Assembly (NCBI RefSeq): GCF_019565505.1
Contig: NZ_CP067378.1
Coordinates: 1,612,001 to 1,676,000 of the forward strand
Direction: 5' to 3'
DNA length: 64,000 bases
Source: Flavobacterium davisii
GTDB taxonomy: Bacteria; Bacteroidota; Bacteroidia; Flavobacteriales; Flavobacteriaceae
Shown: piece by piece, positions 19,763-32,064 of the stretch
Numbering within the stretch: position 1 is the stretch's first letter
Layout: each line of letters opens with the position of its first letter
Position numbers and translations under genes: made by a program
The notes under the pieces: generated by a model
What the model saw: only the letters and a program-made list of their open reading frames with translations
Databases searched by the model: none
What the model was told of the DNA's origin: nothing

Positions 19763-22425
19763 TTACTTGGAAGTTACAATTTCCATGATCGTTTCTTCTT
19801 TTATTCCCTCTGACTCTAATACTAATTGATATTTGGAAATGGGTAAATAAAAACGATTGTTTTTTGCTTTTTCTATTTTTATTTTCGGCTCTTTTTTCCT
19901 CCAATTTTCAACTATAGATTCTGATAATTCGAAATTATAATCTACTTTGTTTAATCCTGTTACCGCTTCCATTTCTTGTAAAAAAACAGTTTGATTGGAG
20001 CTGTTTTTTAATTTTAATCTAATCTTCCTCGTTTTGTTTGAGTAAAACCAAAATTCTGTTTTAGGTTCAAAGGATTTTGCCCAAATACTCCAAGCATTTC
20101 CCCAATATTCATTTTTTATAATGGGCTTTATTGTATAAAGTACAATATCTTTTTTTAGCATTTCTGTATTTATTTGTTGTACTTTTTCCACATTTACTTT
20201 GTAAAGTGAACGTCCATGTGTTCCTACAATTAAATCATTGGCTTTTTTTTGTAAAACTAAATCATGCACGGCTACTTTAGGCATACCTGATGTAAAATCT
20301 TGCCAGGGTTAATCCTTTATCTAAAGAAACATATAAACCATTGTCTGTACCCACATATAGTATATTTTCATTTTTATGATCTTCTATAATGACATTTACT
20401 GGACTATTAGGTATATTAGAAGCAATAGATTGCCATGTTTGTCCATAATCATCTGAAATGTAAATCATAGTGGTAAAAATATCGTTTCTATATCCATTTA
20501 AGGCTACATATACCCTTTCTTTTTTATGAACTGAAGCTATTATTCTTGATACCCAAAAATCTTGTGGTAAGGAATCGGATATTTTATTCCAATTAGCTCC
20601 TCCATCTTTTGATATATGTATTAAACCATCATCACTACCTGTGTAAAGTAATCCAAATTGTAGTTTACTTTCTGATAAAGTGGTAATAGTTCCAAAAGTT
20701 ACATTTCCTTTTTAGTTCCTTTTGTTAAATCGGGTGAAATAATTTCCCATGTATCACCTTGATTCATTGAACGATGTAAGAAATTGGAACCTATATATGC
20801 TATATCTTGATTATGAGAAGACAATAAAATTGGGGTTTGCCAATTAAAACGGTATGCTATTTCTTCTTTCTTAGATTTAGGAGTTATAGTAACTGATTTG
20901 TTCTTGGCTCTATCAATTCTTTGGTAATATCCGAATTGGGAACCTGTAATGACAATGTGGGGGTTTCGGTTATCAATCTGGACTTGCATTCCATCACCTC
21001 CAGATAGGAACTGATAAGGGTATTGTCCTTCTTGTTGCCAATCCAAAGAATGTGTATAATTACTGGGCCCTACCCAAACGCCGTTATCTTGTAGTCCTCC
21101 GTATACATTATAAGGTTCTTGTTCATCTACATTTACAGAGTAAAATTGACCTACTGCTTGATTATTACATTTAACCCAATTTTTGCCTGCATCGTATGAA
21201 ATGTTTATTCCTCCATCATTCCCGTTTATAATATGATTAGGATTGTGTGGATTTATCCAAACTACATGATGATCTGCGTGCGTATTCTCTCCTTGTATGG
21301 ATTTAAATGTCTTTCCTCCGTCTTCTGATGTTACTAAAGGTACACCTCCTATAAAAATTTTGTTTTGGTTATTTTTATCTACTGCAATATTTGCAAAATA
21401 GTAACCGTAAGTATAAAATAAATCATCTATATATTTTTGGTTTGTTTTTACCCATAACTTCCCTCCATCTTCTGTTTTATATACTTCAGCTCCTATTACA
21501 TCTACTTCAAGTGGTGTTTCATTAGGATCTTTAGTTTTTAATTTTGCAATATTAGGTCGTTTGTTTTGATTGTCTAAAATGGCGTATACAATATTTTCAT
21601 TGTAAGATGCTAATCCTATACGTCCTATTCCTTCATTATGAGGAAAACCACTATCATTATTAGTCACACAATTCCAAGTAGCACCTCCATCTGTACTTTT
21701 GTAAATTCCTGAAGAAATACCATTTCCTAAAAAATGCCATGCTTTTCTATCACGTTGCCAAACAGAAGCATATTGAATAGAAAAATTATTTGGTGTATAA
21801 GTCAGATCAATAGCACCTGATTCTTCATTTACAAATAAAGTTTGTTTCCATGTTTTTCCTCCATCTATTGTTTTAAAAACACCTCTTTCTTGATTTTGGG
21901 TATACAAATGTCCTAGAACACCTACTATAATTTCATCTAAATTATTGGGATTTACAATAATTTTACTAATGTGATGTGAATCTTTTAATCCTATGTTTTG
22001 CCAAGTTTTACCTCTATCAGTAGATTTCAATAAGCCTATACCTGCATAAGAAGAACGAGATGAATTAACCTCTCCTGTACCTAACCAGATGGTTCCTGAA
22101 TTCCAATCAACTGCTAGTGATCCGCAATTTTGTGTAGGAGCTGAATCGGAAACGGGTTCAAATGAGTTTCCATTATTATTTGTATACCAAAGCCCTCCTG
22201 AGGCGTAGGCTACATAAAATTCTGTTGGTTTTTGGGGATTAACGGCAATATCTACAACACGACCGCTCATTATTGTTGGTCCAATATTTTGAAAAATTAG
22301 TGATTTAAACCACGATGTCTTTTCTAATTTTTCTTTTTCCTGTAATGCTTTTTGAACTTCACTATCATTAGTTTGCGCATAAATACAAGCTGATATAAAT
22401 ACAAAAAGGGAGTATAAAATTTCAT
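19763..22425 (-). CDS. Secreted BNR/sortilin-type beta-propeller protein, frame broken
   Basis: Reconstructed to about 887 residues. The best start is the ATG at 22425, which gives the signal peptide MKFLYSLFVFISACIYAQ if one T is restored; as written, only an upstream ATG at 22465 is in frame. The body holds many BNR/Asp-box-like repeats (for example STDRGKTWQN, TIDGGKTWKQ, STDGGATWN, SEDGGKTFKS), building two beta-propellers as in VPS10/sortilin-like and exo-glycosidase-like proteins. Two further breaks: a missing A near 20710 and an extra C near 20308. The C-terminal ~100 residues form an Ig-like or sorting-type domain. The role is unknown; it is probably extracellular or periplasmic. Confidence 0.8.
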
Positions 22426-22513
22426 TTTTTTTGATTGATTGAAAGTTTGTATAAAAATAATACAATAAACCTTTATAAATTTACAACTTTAAGAAGTTTA
22501 ACTTTTATAGTCT

Positions 22514-23088
22514 ATGGTTAAAACTAATAAACTACTGAGCACAAATAATATTGATTTTTCAGATGTCATACAACAATTCCGAAGTCATTTTAAACCATTG
22601 TATTTAAAAAAAAATTCGTTTTTTGTAAAACAAAACGAAGTATGTCAATATTTTTGTTACATTAATTCAGGTATTTTACAACATGCTATAGCAATAAATA
22701 ATGAAGAAAAAACAACTTATTTATCACTAAAAAACACTTTTACTGCCTCATTAAAAAGTTTTTTAACACAAACACGTTCTCGAAAACACATTAAAGCTCT
22801 TGTAAATACGGAACTGTTGGTCTTATCCTTAGAGGATTTTATAAGATTAAAACATGAAAATCCAGATTTTAATCAATTTTATTACGATTTAATCGAACGA
22901 CAAAGTTGTTTGATTGATGATTATCGGATTGATTTATTGGCTTTAACTCCTGAAGAACGATATAAAAAACTTTTAGAAAATGAACCTAAATTATTAAATG
23001 AAGTTCCTTTACATTATCTAGCTTCTTTTTAGGAATCTCAAATAGACACATGAGTAGAATAAGAAAAAACAGTTTACAATCACAATAG
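22514..23088 (+). CDS. Crp/Fnr-family transcription regulator, frame broken once
   Basis: Reconstructed to about 191 residues. The cyclic-nucleotide-binding-like beta-roll covers the first ~120 residues (FVKQNEVCQYFCYINSGIL) and a helical linker follows. A T is missing in the T run near 23030; restoring it extends the protein by FLGISNRHMSRIRKNSLQSQ, the recognition helix typical of this flavobacterial group. As written, the DNA-binding helix is cut off. The usual glycine-rich phosphate-binding cassette is not obvious, so the ligand is unknown. It is divergent from the BNR-repeat gene and might regulate it. Confidence 0.8.
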
Positions 23089-23196
23089 TACAATATTCTA
23101 ATTTTACAATTCATATTGAATTTAAAAATTACGCCATTTGGCTACTTATAAATAAAAACGGTTTAAGTACTTTTGGCTATCTAAAAAAATATTCCA

Positions 23197-24489
23197 ATGA
23201 AATACTTACCAATAAACCGAGAGCTATACATCAAAAACCGTAAAAACTTTATGGCTCAAATGAAGCCAAACGGAGTAGCTATTTTTAATTCAAATGATAT
23301 TTACCCTGTAAGTGCTGATAGTACTTTACCATTTGCTCAACATCGTGATATACTTTTCTTATCGGGTGTGGATCAAGAAGAAAGTATCTTGTTATTATTT
23401 CCAGATGCCCCTTATGAACACTTAAAGGAAGTTTTGTTTTTAAGAGAAACGAATGAGCATATTGCTATTTGGGAAGGAGAAAAATTAACAAAAGAACGTG
23501 CTTTTGAAATTTCAGGTATTAAATCCGTGTATTGGCTACAAGATTTCCATAAGGTTTTAAAAGAAGCTATGATGTATGCCGATACCATGTATATCAATAC
23601 AAACGAACATTATCGTGCAAGTGTTGAAACAGAAACACGTGAAGATCGTTTTATCAAATGGTGGAAAAATGAATATCCAGCACATAAGGTTGAGAAATCA
23701 AATCCTATTTTACAAAGATTGCGTTCTCTAAAAGATTCTATTGAATTAGAATTAATTCAAACTGCTTGTAATATTACAGAAAAAGGATTCCGTCGTGTAT
23801 TAGGATTTGTAAAACCAGGGCGTAACGGAATATGAAATTGAAGCAGAGTTTGCTCACGAGTTTTTACGAAACCGTTCTAAAGGTTTTGCTTACACACCAA
23901 TTATTGCTTCGGGAACTAATGCAAATGTATTGCATTATATAGAAAACAATCAAGTTTGTAAAGATGGTGATTTATTATTATTAGATGTTGGTGCGGAATA
24001 CGCTAACTATTCTTCAGACTTATCTCGTACAATTCCTGTAAATGGCCGTTTTACTGAAAGACAAAAAGCGGTGTACAATGCTGTTTTAAAAGTAAAAAAT
24101 GAAGCAACTAAATTATTAGTACCGGTGCTTTATGGAAAGAATATCATATAGAAGTGGGTAAAATAATGACTTCTGAACTATTAGGCTTAGGCTTACTAGA
24201 TAAAGCAGACATACAAAATGAAAATCCAGATTGGCCTGCCTATAAAAAGTATTTTATGCACGGCACTTCGCATCACATGGGATTAGATACACATGATTAT
24301 GGTTTATTACACGAACCAATGCAAGCAAATATGGTATTTACCGTTGAACCCGGAATTTATATTCCAGCGGAAGGTTTTGGTATTCGTCTAGAAGATGATG
24401 TGGTTATTCAATCATCAGGTGAACCATTCAATTTGATGAAAAATATTCCTATTGAAGTAGATGAAATTGAAAGCTTAATGAATGCTTAG
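23197..24489 (+). CDS. pepP: Xaa-Pro aminopeptidase, frame broken twice
   Basis: Reconstructed to about 430 residues. The aminopeptidase P N-terminal domain covers residues ~1-140 and the M24 pita-bread domain follows. Metal ligands are all visible: LLLDVGAEY and YSSDLSRT (Asp pair), HGTSHHMGLDTHD (His), TVEPGIYI and IRLEDDV (Glu pair). Breaks: an extra G near 23820 (should read KPGVTEYEIEAEF) and a missing G near 24126 (should read LVPGALWKEYHIEVGK). It removes an N-terminal residue before proline in the cytoplasm. A TACTTTTG box lies at 23168-23175, and a strong terminator follows the gene. Confidence 0.92.
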
Positions 24490-24518
24490 TCTTTAATAAA
24501 TAAACTCTTGATAAAGAG

Positions 24519-24552
24519 GCCCCAAATAGTCTTCACTTTTTTGGGGCTTTTA
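24519..24552 (+). terminator. Terminator after pepP
   Basis: Stem GCCCCAAA (24519-24526) with TTTGGGGC (24540-24547) and loop of 13 nt, followed by TTTTATAT. It lies 30 bases beyond the pepP stop. Confidence 0.8.
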
Positions 24553-24582
24553 TATATTTAGTAAAACAAAAAAGTAATAGAA

Positions 24583-25650
24583 ATGAAAAAAATCGGAACT
24601 ATACTGCTGCATTTAATACTCTTTTCCTTGAACGCTCAAGAAAAATTAACGCAAGATTTAGCTTTAAAGTTAAGTAAAATGCCTTTACATTGTATTAACA
24701 CTGAATTTCCTAATAAAACAAATCATCTTTCTGATTCTGAAAAAGATGCCATTCTATTACCTAAAGCATTACACCCTTCCTTTTATGGTTGCTTAGACTG
24801 GCATAGCAGTGTACACGGACATTGGATGCTAATTAAACTTTTAAAAGATTTTCCAACAATTGAGAACAGAGATGAAATTATTAAAATATTAAACAATTCA
24901 TTTCAAAAAGATAAAATTCAAATAGAGTCTGAATATTTTGGAAAATATACTGCTTCAAAAGGATTTGAAAGAACGTATGGTTGGGCTTGGCTCTTAAAAT
25001 TAGATCTGGAATTAAGTACTTGGCACAATGATTTAGGTCAAAAATGGCATCAAGAATTACAACCTCTGACTCAAAAAGTAGTAACACTCTGGAAAGAATA
25101 CTTACCCAAACAAACTTATCCAAACCGAACAGGCGTTCATCCTAATACTGCTTTTGGACTATGTTTTGCTTATGATTGGGCCCATCATAACAAGGAAACA
25201 GATTTTTTAAATTTAATCATCAAAAAAAGTAAGGATTTTTATTTAAAAAACACTCAAATTCCATCACATTTAGAACCAGATGGTTCTGATTTCTTTTCAC
25301 CAAGTCTACAAGCTGCTGACTTGATGACTAGAATACTTTCTGTAAAAGAATATGAAGTTTGGTTGAAAAAATATTTAACGAAAGAAGGTATTGAAAGACT
25401 TTGTCAAACACCAACGGTGAGTGATCGAAATGATTACCAAATAGTACATCTTGATGGTCTATCCTTTAGTCGCGCATGGAATATGAAAAAAATTGCCAAA
25501 AAACTACCTAATCATAACAAGCTTAAGTTGAGGTTTAACAAAATTGCCAATCAATTCATTTATAAATCCTTAAAAGTTATTTTTGATGGTGGATATGGTG
25601 GAGAACATTGGTTAGCCTCTTTTGCAATTTATGCTCTTTCTTTAGAATAG
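24583..25650 (+). CDS. DUF2891 family exported protein
   Basis: 355 residues. The signal peptide is MKKIGTILLHLILFSLNAQ. The rest matches the DUF2891 family by the signatures GCLDWHSSVHGHWM (about residues 68-81), FERTYGWAWLLKL and HLEPDGSDFFSP, suggesting an alpha/alpha toroid. The conserved Trp, His and Asp residues line what might be a carbohydrate-binding cleft. No reaction is established that I know of. It is probably periplasmic. It lies alone between a terminator and a hydrolase gene 36 bases downstream. Confidence 0.85.
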   Translation: MKKIGTILLHLILFSLNAQEKLTQDLALKLSKMPLHCINTEFPNKTNHLSDSEKDAILLPKALHPSFYGCLDWHSSVHGHWMLIKLLKDFPTIENRDEIIKILNNSFQKDKIQIESEYFGKYTASKGFERTYGWAWLLKLDLELSTWHNDLGQKWHQELQPLTQKVVTLWKEYLPKQTYPNRTGVHPNTAFGLCFAYDWAHHNKETDFLNLIIKKSKDFYLKNTQIPSHLEPDGSDFFSPSLQAADLMTRILSVKEYEVWLKKYLTKEGIERLCQTPTVSDRNDYQIVHLDGLSFSRAWNMKKIAKKLPNHNKLKLRFNKIANQFIYKSLKVIFDGGYGGEHWLASFAIYALSLE

Positions 25651-25686
25651 GTTAAATTATAAGGAGTACTTTGCTACTTTTGCAAC

Positions 25687-26469
25687 ATGAATGATATTAT
25701 TTACAAAAACACCAAAATTGCTTATTCTTGTGACGGCCATGGTTCTACTATAGTTTTACTTCACGGTTTTTTAGAAAATTCAAGTATGTGGCATTTTTAC
25801 AAAGATGTTTTTTCTAAAGAATATCGTGTTATTTGTATTGATTTGTTAGGCCATGGGCAATCTGATTGTATAGGCTATATTCATACAATGGAGGATATGG
25901 CCGAAGCTGTATGGGCTATTTTGTCTCAATTAAGTATTGACAAAGCTACTTTTATAGGGCATTCAATGGGAGGATATGTTTCTTTAGCTTTTGCTGAAAA
26001 ATACCCTAACATGATGAGTGGTATCGTTTTATTAAATTCTACTGCTTACGCTGATGATCACGAACGCAAAATAAATCGCAATAGAGCTATTAAAATGGCA
26101 CAACGAGAATACGCTTCATTGGTACAAATTTCTGTAGCAAATTTATTTAGTTCAGAAAATAGAGAACAACTTATTGATGAAATTAACCAAGTAAAATCCG
26201 AAGCGCTTAAAACACCTTTACAAGGTTATATAGCCTGTCAGGAAGGGATGAAGGTCAGAAAAGATCGTGTCAAAATTTTACAAACCGCATCATATCCTAC
26301 ATTACTTATTTTAGGCAAAAAAGATGGCATTCTTAACTACAATGAAAGTATTAAGCAATTAGAGGGTACTTCAACTGAATTAATTACTTTACCTGATGGC
26401 CACATGAGTCATATCGAAAATAAAGATGTTTTAGGTAATATTTTGATGGATTTTTTTAGTAAATGTTAA
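25687..26469 (+). CDS. Alpha/beta hydrolase
   Basis: 260 residues, cytoplasmic. The alpha/beta hydrolase fold shows LLHGFLENSSMW (oxyanion region), GHSMGGYVS with the nucleophile Ser at about residue 97, an acid residue near LILGKKDGILN and a late His in GHMSHIENKD. It resembles small esterase or BioH/MenH-like enzymes, but the substrate cannot be read from sequence. A TACTTTTG box lies at 25673-25680, very close to the start, so the transcript may have almost no leader. It converges on and overlaps by 4 bases the AddB-like gene on the other strand. Confidence 0.85.
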   Translation: MNDIIYKNTKIAYSCDGHGSTIVLLHGFLENSSMWHFYKDVFSKEYRVICIDLLGHGQSDCIGYIHTMEDMAEAVWAILSQLSIDKATFIGHSMGGYVSLAFAEKYPNMMSGIVLLNSTAYADDHERKINRNRAIKMAQREYASLVQISVANLFSSENREQLIDEINQVKSEALKTPLQGYIACQEGMKVRKDRVKILQTASYPTLLILGKKDGILNYNESIKQLEGTSTELITLPDGHMSHIENKDVLGNILMDFFSKC

Positions 26470-29223
26470 ACGAGTATTTCTTCAAAAGCTAATTCTGGGT
26501 TTAAGATTTCTAAAATTAATTGAATTAATTCCGTTTTAAAATTTTCTAAAATTTCAGAAGTAATATGCGTTTTTAATTCTTTTTCTACTTTAAAACCAAA
26601 AGGCATAAACCCTGCTTTCATGTTTTTAAATGATATAATTCCGACTTCCATAGGTAGTTCTTTCAATTCTTGTTGATACATCAGGGCGTAACAAAGTAAT
26701 TGAATAATTTTTTCATTTTTCAAATCAGTTGTCAAACCCTCCCAAGAAGTTATTTTAAGGCTATTTGCTTCTACTTTTCCTGTTTTATAATCAACAATCC
26801 TCACCACATTATTTCGAATCTCTATTCTATCTACATTTCCAGACAGTTTTAGTATATAAGGCAGACGGGGATCTTTAATTTCAACCGACAAAGTAGTTTC
26901 TAATTTTAAAACTTTAATTGCATCACCTTGTTGCACACTTGATTTTTCTTGTTTAAGGAAGTTTGAAACATTACGTTTAGCCACTTCATAAGCTAATAAA
27001 TTTTTCCCTTTTTGAACTTCTCCTTCTTTATAAACTAATTTAAATTGTTTATAAACCTCATCATCTACAAGAGATGCCATTTTTTGTATGGTCTTTTCTG
27101 TTAAATATTCATTCAAATAAGGCTTATACAGTTCTTCTAAGGTTTGATGAATAATAGTTCCTAAGGTATTTAACGCTATGTTTTCTTCTACTTCTTCACT
27201 TTCTTTTATTGATAAAACGCGTTGAAAATAGAATTGTATAGGATTTCGTATGTAAGCTGTTAGAGCAGATGGAGAAAAACCTTTAACGGAAGCAATTTCA
27301 TATAATCGCTGCATTACCACTTCTGATTTATCAATTCTGATAGGTTGGTAGGCAATCGTAGGGATTTCGGGTTGCATGGTTTTAAAAACCAACTGATGTT
27401 TAGATTGTTTTTCTACTTGTAATTGTGTTATAAATCGACTTTTTTCACCTCCATCTAAACCATCATTTTCTGTATTATAAATCAAAAAGATATTTTTAGC
27501 ACGTAAAAGTAAATGATAAAAGTGATAGGTATAAATAGCATCTTTTTCTTTAAATGTAGGTAATCCAATTTCTCTTTTTACATCGTATGGTATAAAACTA
27601 TTAGTAGCTTTTCCAGCAGGAAATTTTCCTTCATTCATAGAAGTAATAATAACCGTTTCAAAATCTAACACACGACTTTCTAATACTCCCATTATTTGTA
27701 AACCTGACAAAGGTTCGCCTTCAAAAGAAACTTCTGCTAAATCAATTATTTGTTTATAAATGGAGTATAATGCCGCTGGTGACTGTACAAAATCATTTTT
27801 TTCACAATAGGAAATTAGTTTATTAATTACTTTATAGATAGCATATAAAAATGTTTTGGTTATTTTATCTTCTGCTGTATTATCAGAAAGACATTGTTTT
27901 ATGTGTAATAATATACCTCCTAATCGTTGCGCAATAACCAATGCTTTTTCGTCCCATCTTTCAAACAATAAATTAAATAAATCGGACGGATTAGTATGAA
28001 GTACGAGCAAACGTTCCTGCGTAATAAAGGTAAGATTATTCTTTTTATAATTTGAATTAAATCTTTTGCTTTTACAAAGCTCTCAATAATGGGGTTGGAT
28101 AAAACATCTAATATATCTTTATAATAAAACACATAACTATTAGGATTTCTTTGAATGGCATTTGTATGCATTCTAAAAAGTTTGTTTAATAAAATTTGTA
28201 TGGGATTATTACGAGCGGAATATCCCATTGTGATATTTAAACTTGAAACACCTTCTGGCAATGAATGCAAGGTGGGAATTAATAAATTTTCATCTCCTAG
28301 AACTAAGGCTACTTTGTTAAGTGAATTAGGATCTTCATTTAGTATATTTTGAATTATATTAGATACAATTTTAGATTGCCCGATTGATTTTGAAGAACCG
28401 ATGATTTCTATCTTTTTTTTCTGAGAAAATTCATCTACTATCCAATCTAAAGGATTGCTTTTATAATGTCCCCATTGATTTTTAAATCTACGAATAAAGA
28501 GACCTGCATCATGCTGTGGATCGTTTAAGAAAACTCGGTCTATATCCCAAAGGATTTCTGCTTTATCAATGGCAACTAAATGTTGAATTATTTTTTCTTC
28601 TGCTTGATTGAGCGCATTAAAACCTGCAAAAATGATTTTTTTGCTTTTAGTTGCTGTGCAAAAAATTCTAGATTTTGAACTGCTTCTTTGTAAATGAGTC
28701 CTTGATATCCAACTCCTTTTGAGAGGAGTGATTCATAATACATTTCATAATAATGGGGTACTTTTTCCCAGAACAAAATTTGCTTATGTATTAATTCTGT
28801 TTTTTGATGAGGTTCTAAATTCCAACGTTTGAGTACTTCTATTTCTTTTAGATAAGAAAAGACGTAATGAGGTTTGATCAAATAGCGATCAATCTCATTA
28901 AAATCTTGCAGAAGAATTTTAGCCCAATTAGAAAATTGTTCAAAATCTTGTCGTTCGTCTATTGAAGTTATTTCGAGATAGGTATCATAAAAGGCAAATA
29001 GAAGTTCAATATTATCTAAAGGACGAATACCAGCTAAATCTTGTACAAATTCTTCAATACTTATAATGATGGGTACAAAAGCATATTGGGAAAAATGTTG
29101 CTTTATTTTATCTAATAAAAAAACGCTTGCTCTTTTATTGGGTAAAACTATTACAATATTTTCTAAATCGCTTGAATGTGTATTAAAAAGAAAAAGAGTC
29201 AGCTTATCAAGAAAAGTAATCAT
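26466..29223 (-). CDS. AddB-like PD-(D/E)XK nuclease/helicase-like protein, frame broken twice
   Basis: Reconstructed to about 919 residues. The N terminus has IVLPNKRASVFLLDKI and the helicase-like folds of AddB. The C terminus has the PD-(D/E)XK nuclease domain with VRIVDYKTGK. Missing A residues near 28640 (should read AKKIIFAGFNALNQ) and 28040 (should read IIKKNNLTFITQERL) split it into three pieces as written. With the AddA-like protein at 32065-35226 it should form the helicase-nuclease that processes double-strand breaks for RecA repair. Unlike the usual adjacent addB-addA order, ompA and kbl lie between them here. Confidence 0.85.
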
Positions 29224-29240
29224 GGGTTAAAAATAAAAAA

Positions 29241-29261
29241 ACGCCTCGAAAATTGAGGCGT
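29241..29261 (-). terminator. Terminator after ompA
   Basis: ACGCCTC / GAGGCGT stem with 7-nt loop, with a T-rich tract on either strand. It sits 24 bases past the OmpA stop, and on the minus strand just before the AddB-like start, so it separates the two genes. Confidence 0.75.
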
Positions 29262-29284
29262 TTTTAAATAATATTATAAAGAAA

Positions 29285-30691
29285 TTATTTTACTAATTTC
29301 ACTTCAACTCTTCTGTTTAAAGCTTTATTAGCTTTAGTAGTGTTAGGAGCTACTGGTTTAGTATCACCATAACCTTCTGAAGTTAAACGATCAGCAGCAA
29401 TACCTTTAGACTCTAAGAAAGATTTAACAGCTGCAGCTCTTTCTTTAGATAATTGTAAGTTTTTATCTTTTTTACCTACGTTATCTGTATGACCTTCGAT
29501 AGAGAATTTAGAACTTGGGTACTCGTTTAAGATAGCTGACATAGCTTCTAAAACTGGGTATGTTTGTTGTTGGAAACTTGCTTTACCTGTATCAAATAAG
29601 ATTGTTTTAGCGTAGTCATTTAATTTTTTAACTACTTCTTCGCTTACTTCTGGACAACCATTATTAGCTACAGTACCTTTAACTGATGGACATTTATCGT
29701 CTTTATCTAAAACGGAGTCACCATCTGTATCTGGCCAAGGACAACCTGCATTATCTCTAGGACCTGCTTGGTTAGGACATTTATCTTTGTTATCCGCTAC
29801 ACCGTCTCCATCAGCATCTGGACAACCTTGTAAGCTAGCTAAACCTTTTACCTCTGGACAAGCATCATCTTTATCAGCAATACCATCTCCATCAGCATCT
29901 GGACAACCATTTAATTCTTTTAAACCAGCTACATCTGGACAAGCATCTTCTTTATCTTGGATACCGTCTTTATCTGTATCAGGACAACCGTTAAATTCTT
30001 TTAAACCAGCTACATCTGGACAAGCATCGTATTTATCATAGATACCGTCATTATCTGTATCTTTACCTCCGAATTGGAAAGTTAAACCTGCCATATTTTG
30101 GAATACTGAAGGAACATTAACTCTATCAGCAAAAGATTTTTTGTATGTAGTACTGAAAGAAAGACCTACTTGTTCTGTTAACCAAAAAGTTAATCCTGCT
30201 CCAGCATTTGCATTTCCTCCAGATGATTTTCCGAAGAAAGTGTATCCACCACCTAAGTGTAAAGATGGATCAAACCATTTTACTCCGATTAGGTTTTTAA
30301 AGCTATAACCAATTTTACCATCAACTCCATAGTACATTACATCTGGATTCGCAATTTGTATAGATTGGTTTCTATCAACATAGTCATATTTTGTGATTTT
30401 GTTAACAGATCCGATTACTCCAAATGACCAGTTTCCTCCTACGTTTCTAGTAACAGATAAATAAGAAACAGATGGAATAATATTTTGGTCTCTGTCAAAA
30501 TGTCTAAAACCAGCAAATTTATCTAAGAATCCTTCCTTAGAATCAAAAGCTCCCTCTGGTCCAGCACTCGTTCTAGTGTCTACAGAATTCACACCGAATG
30601 ATATTGCCCATGGATTATCACTGCTCTGTGCGTTAGCACCTAGACCAGCAATCATCATCATAGAAACAAAAAGTTTGTTAACATGTTTCAT
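29285..30691 (-). CDS. OmpA-family outer membrane protein with TSP3 repeats
   Basis: 468 residues. A signal peptide (ending GANAQ) is followed by an N-terminal beta-barrel (to about residue 205) and then five thrombospondin-type-3 calcium-binding repeats ([19 protein letters not shown] pattern, residues ~215-345). The C-terminal OmpA domain binds peptidoglycan ([29 protein letters not shown]). It links the outer membrane to the cell wall and is typically one of the most abundant proteins in Flavobacterium. It has a canonical promoter and its own terminator. Confidence 0.92.
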   Translation of the reverse strand: MKHVNKLFVSMMMIAGLGANAQSSDNPWAISFGVNSVDTRTSAGPEGAFDSKEGFLDKFAGFRHFDRDQNIIPSVSYLSVTRNVGGNWSFGVIGSVNKITKYDYVDRNQSIQIANPDVMYYGVDGKIGYSFKNLIGVKWFDPSLHLGGGYTFFGKSSGGNANAGAGLTFWLTEQVGLSFSTTYKKSFADRVNVPSVFQNMAGLTFQFGGKDTDNDGIYDKYDACPDVAGLKEFNGCPDTDKDGIQDKEDACPDVAGLKELNGCPDADGDGIADKDDACPEVKGLASLQGCPDADGDGVADNKDKCPNQAGPRDNAGCPWPDTDGDSVLDKDDKCPSVKGTVANNGCPEVSEEVVKKLNDYAKTILFDTGKASFQQQTYPVLEAMSAILNEYPSSKFSIEGHTDNVGKKDKNLQLSKERAAAVKSFLESKGIAADRLTSEGYGDTKPVAPNTTKANKALNRRVEVKLVK

Positions 30692-30728
30692 ACTAAATTT
30701 TTATTTGATTACAATACGTTATTGTCAG

Positions 30729-30759
30729 CAAATGTAATAGATAGGTACTTAATTACAAA
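30729..30759 (-). promoter_or_regulatory. Promoter of ompA-like gene (TTTG-N19-TACATTTG)
   Basis: On the minus strand, TTTG at 30756-30759 and TACATTTG at 30729-30736 are separated by 19 nt, the optimal Bacteroidota spacing. The leader to the start codon is about 30 nt. The close match fits a highly expressed porin-like gene. Confidence 0.75.
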
Positions 30760-30796
30760 ATCTATTTTAAAAAAATTGCATTCTTTAGTAATTTTT

Positions 30797-31989
30797 CTAC
30801 AGTATTATTTTCAATTCTTTACCTACTTTAACAAAAGCATTTATGGCCATATCTAAGTGTTCTTTAGTATGTCCTGCTGATAACTGTACTCGGATACGCG
30901 CCTTGTCTTTTGGTACTACTGGATAAAAGAAACCTATTACATAAATACCTTCTTCTAACAATTTATCTGCCATCGTTTGTGACAACTTAGCATCGTATAA
31001 CATAACGGGTACTATTGCTGAATCTCCATCTATAATATCAAAACCTGCTTTTTTCATTCCTTCTTTAAAATAATGCGTATTCCATTCTAATTGATCACGC
31101 AAAGAAGTATCTTTCTCTAATAATTGAAAAACTTTTAAAGAGGCTCCTACAATTGCTGGAGATAATGAATTTGAAAATAAATAAGGTCTTGAACGTTGAC
31201 GTAAAATCTCTATAATTTCTTTTTAGCAGTTGTATAACCTCCCATAGCACCTCCTAAAGCTTTTCCTAAAGTACCTGTAATAATATCTACTCTTCCCATT
31301 ACACCTTTAGCTTCTAAAGTACCTTTACCTGTTTGTCCTATAAAACCTGCAGCATGGCATTCATCTACCATAACCATTGCGTCATATTGTTCTGCTAAAT
31401 CACAAATTTTATCTAAAGGTGCTACTAGCCCATCCATAGAGAAAACACCATCTGTTACAATTAGCTTAAATCTATGTCCTGCTTGGCTGGCTTTTTTTAA
31501 TTGTTCTTCTAGCTCTATCATATTGTTATTTTCATAACGATAACGGGCCGCTTTACACAAACGCACTCCATCAATAATAGAAGCGTGATTTAAACTATCT
31601 GATATAATACAATCTTGTTCACCTAATAGTGGTTCAAAAACACCTCCATTTGCATCAAAAGCAGCTGCATATAAAATAGTATCTTCTGTTCCATAAAATT
31701 TAGCAATAGCAGCTTCTAAATCTTTGTGTATATCTTGTGTTCCGCAAATAAAACGAACAGACGACATACCAAAACCATGTGTGTCTAATGCGTCTTTCGC
31801 GGCTTGTACAACTTCAGGATGTGATGATAACCCTAAATAATTATTAGCACAAAAGTTAAGCACTGTTTTACCGTTAACCTTTATTTCGGCTCCTTGTGGC
31901 GAAGTAATAATTCTTTCTTTTTTATACAATCCATTAGCTTCGATGGTTGCTAATTCTTCTTTTAAAAAATCTTTAATCTTTCCGTACAT
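30797..31989 (-). CDS. kbl: Glycine C-acetyltransferase (2-amino-3-ketobutyrate CoA ligase), frame broken once
   Basis: Reconstructed to about 398 residues from the ATG at 31989 ([13 protein letters not shown]), the usual start for this family. PLP enzyme of the alpha-oxoamine synthase group: [37 protein letters not shown] and [14 protein letters not shown] with the PLP Lys. A missing A near 31222 interrupts it after TTAKK (should read [20 protein letters not shown]). It makes or cleaves 2-amino-3-ketobutyrate in threonine degradation. No adjacent threonine dehydrogenase gene is seen. The gene next upstream is the AddA-like protein. Confidence 0.9.
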
Positions 31990-32064
31990 ATTTTTTAAAT
32001 TCAAAGTTTTAAATACAATATTGTAATCTGTTAGTATTACAAAAAAATTTCTTTTATTTTTGGT

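Noticed and set aside
29787-30041. Plus-strand repeat-rich frame opposite the OmpA gene
   Set aside because: Its repeats ([17 protein letters not shown]) are the reverse reading of the TSP3 calcium-binding repeats.
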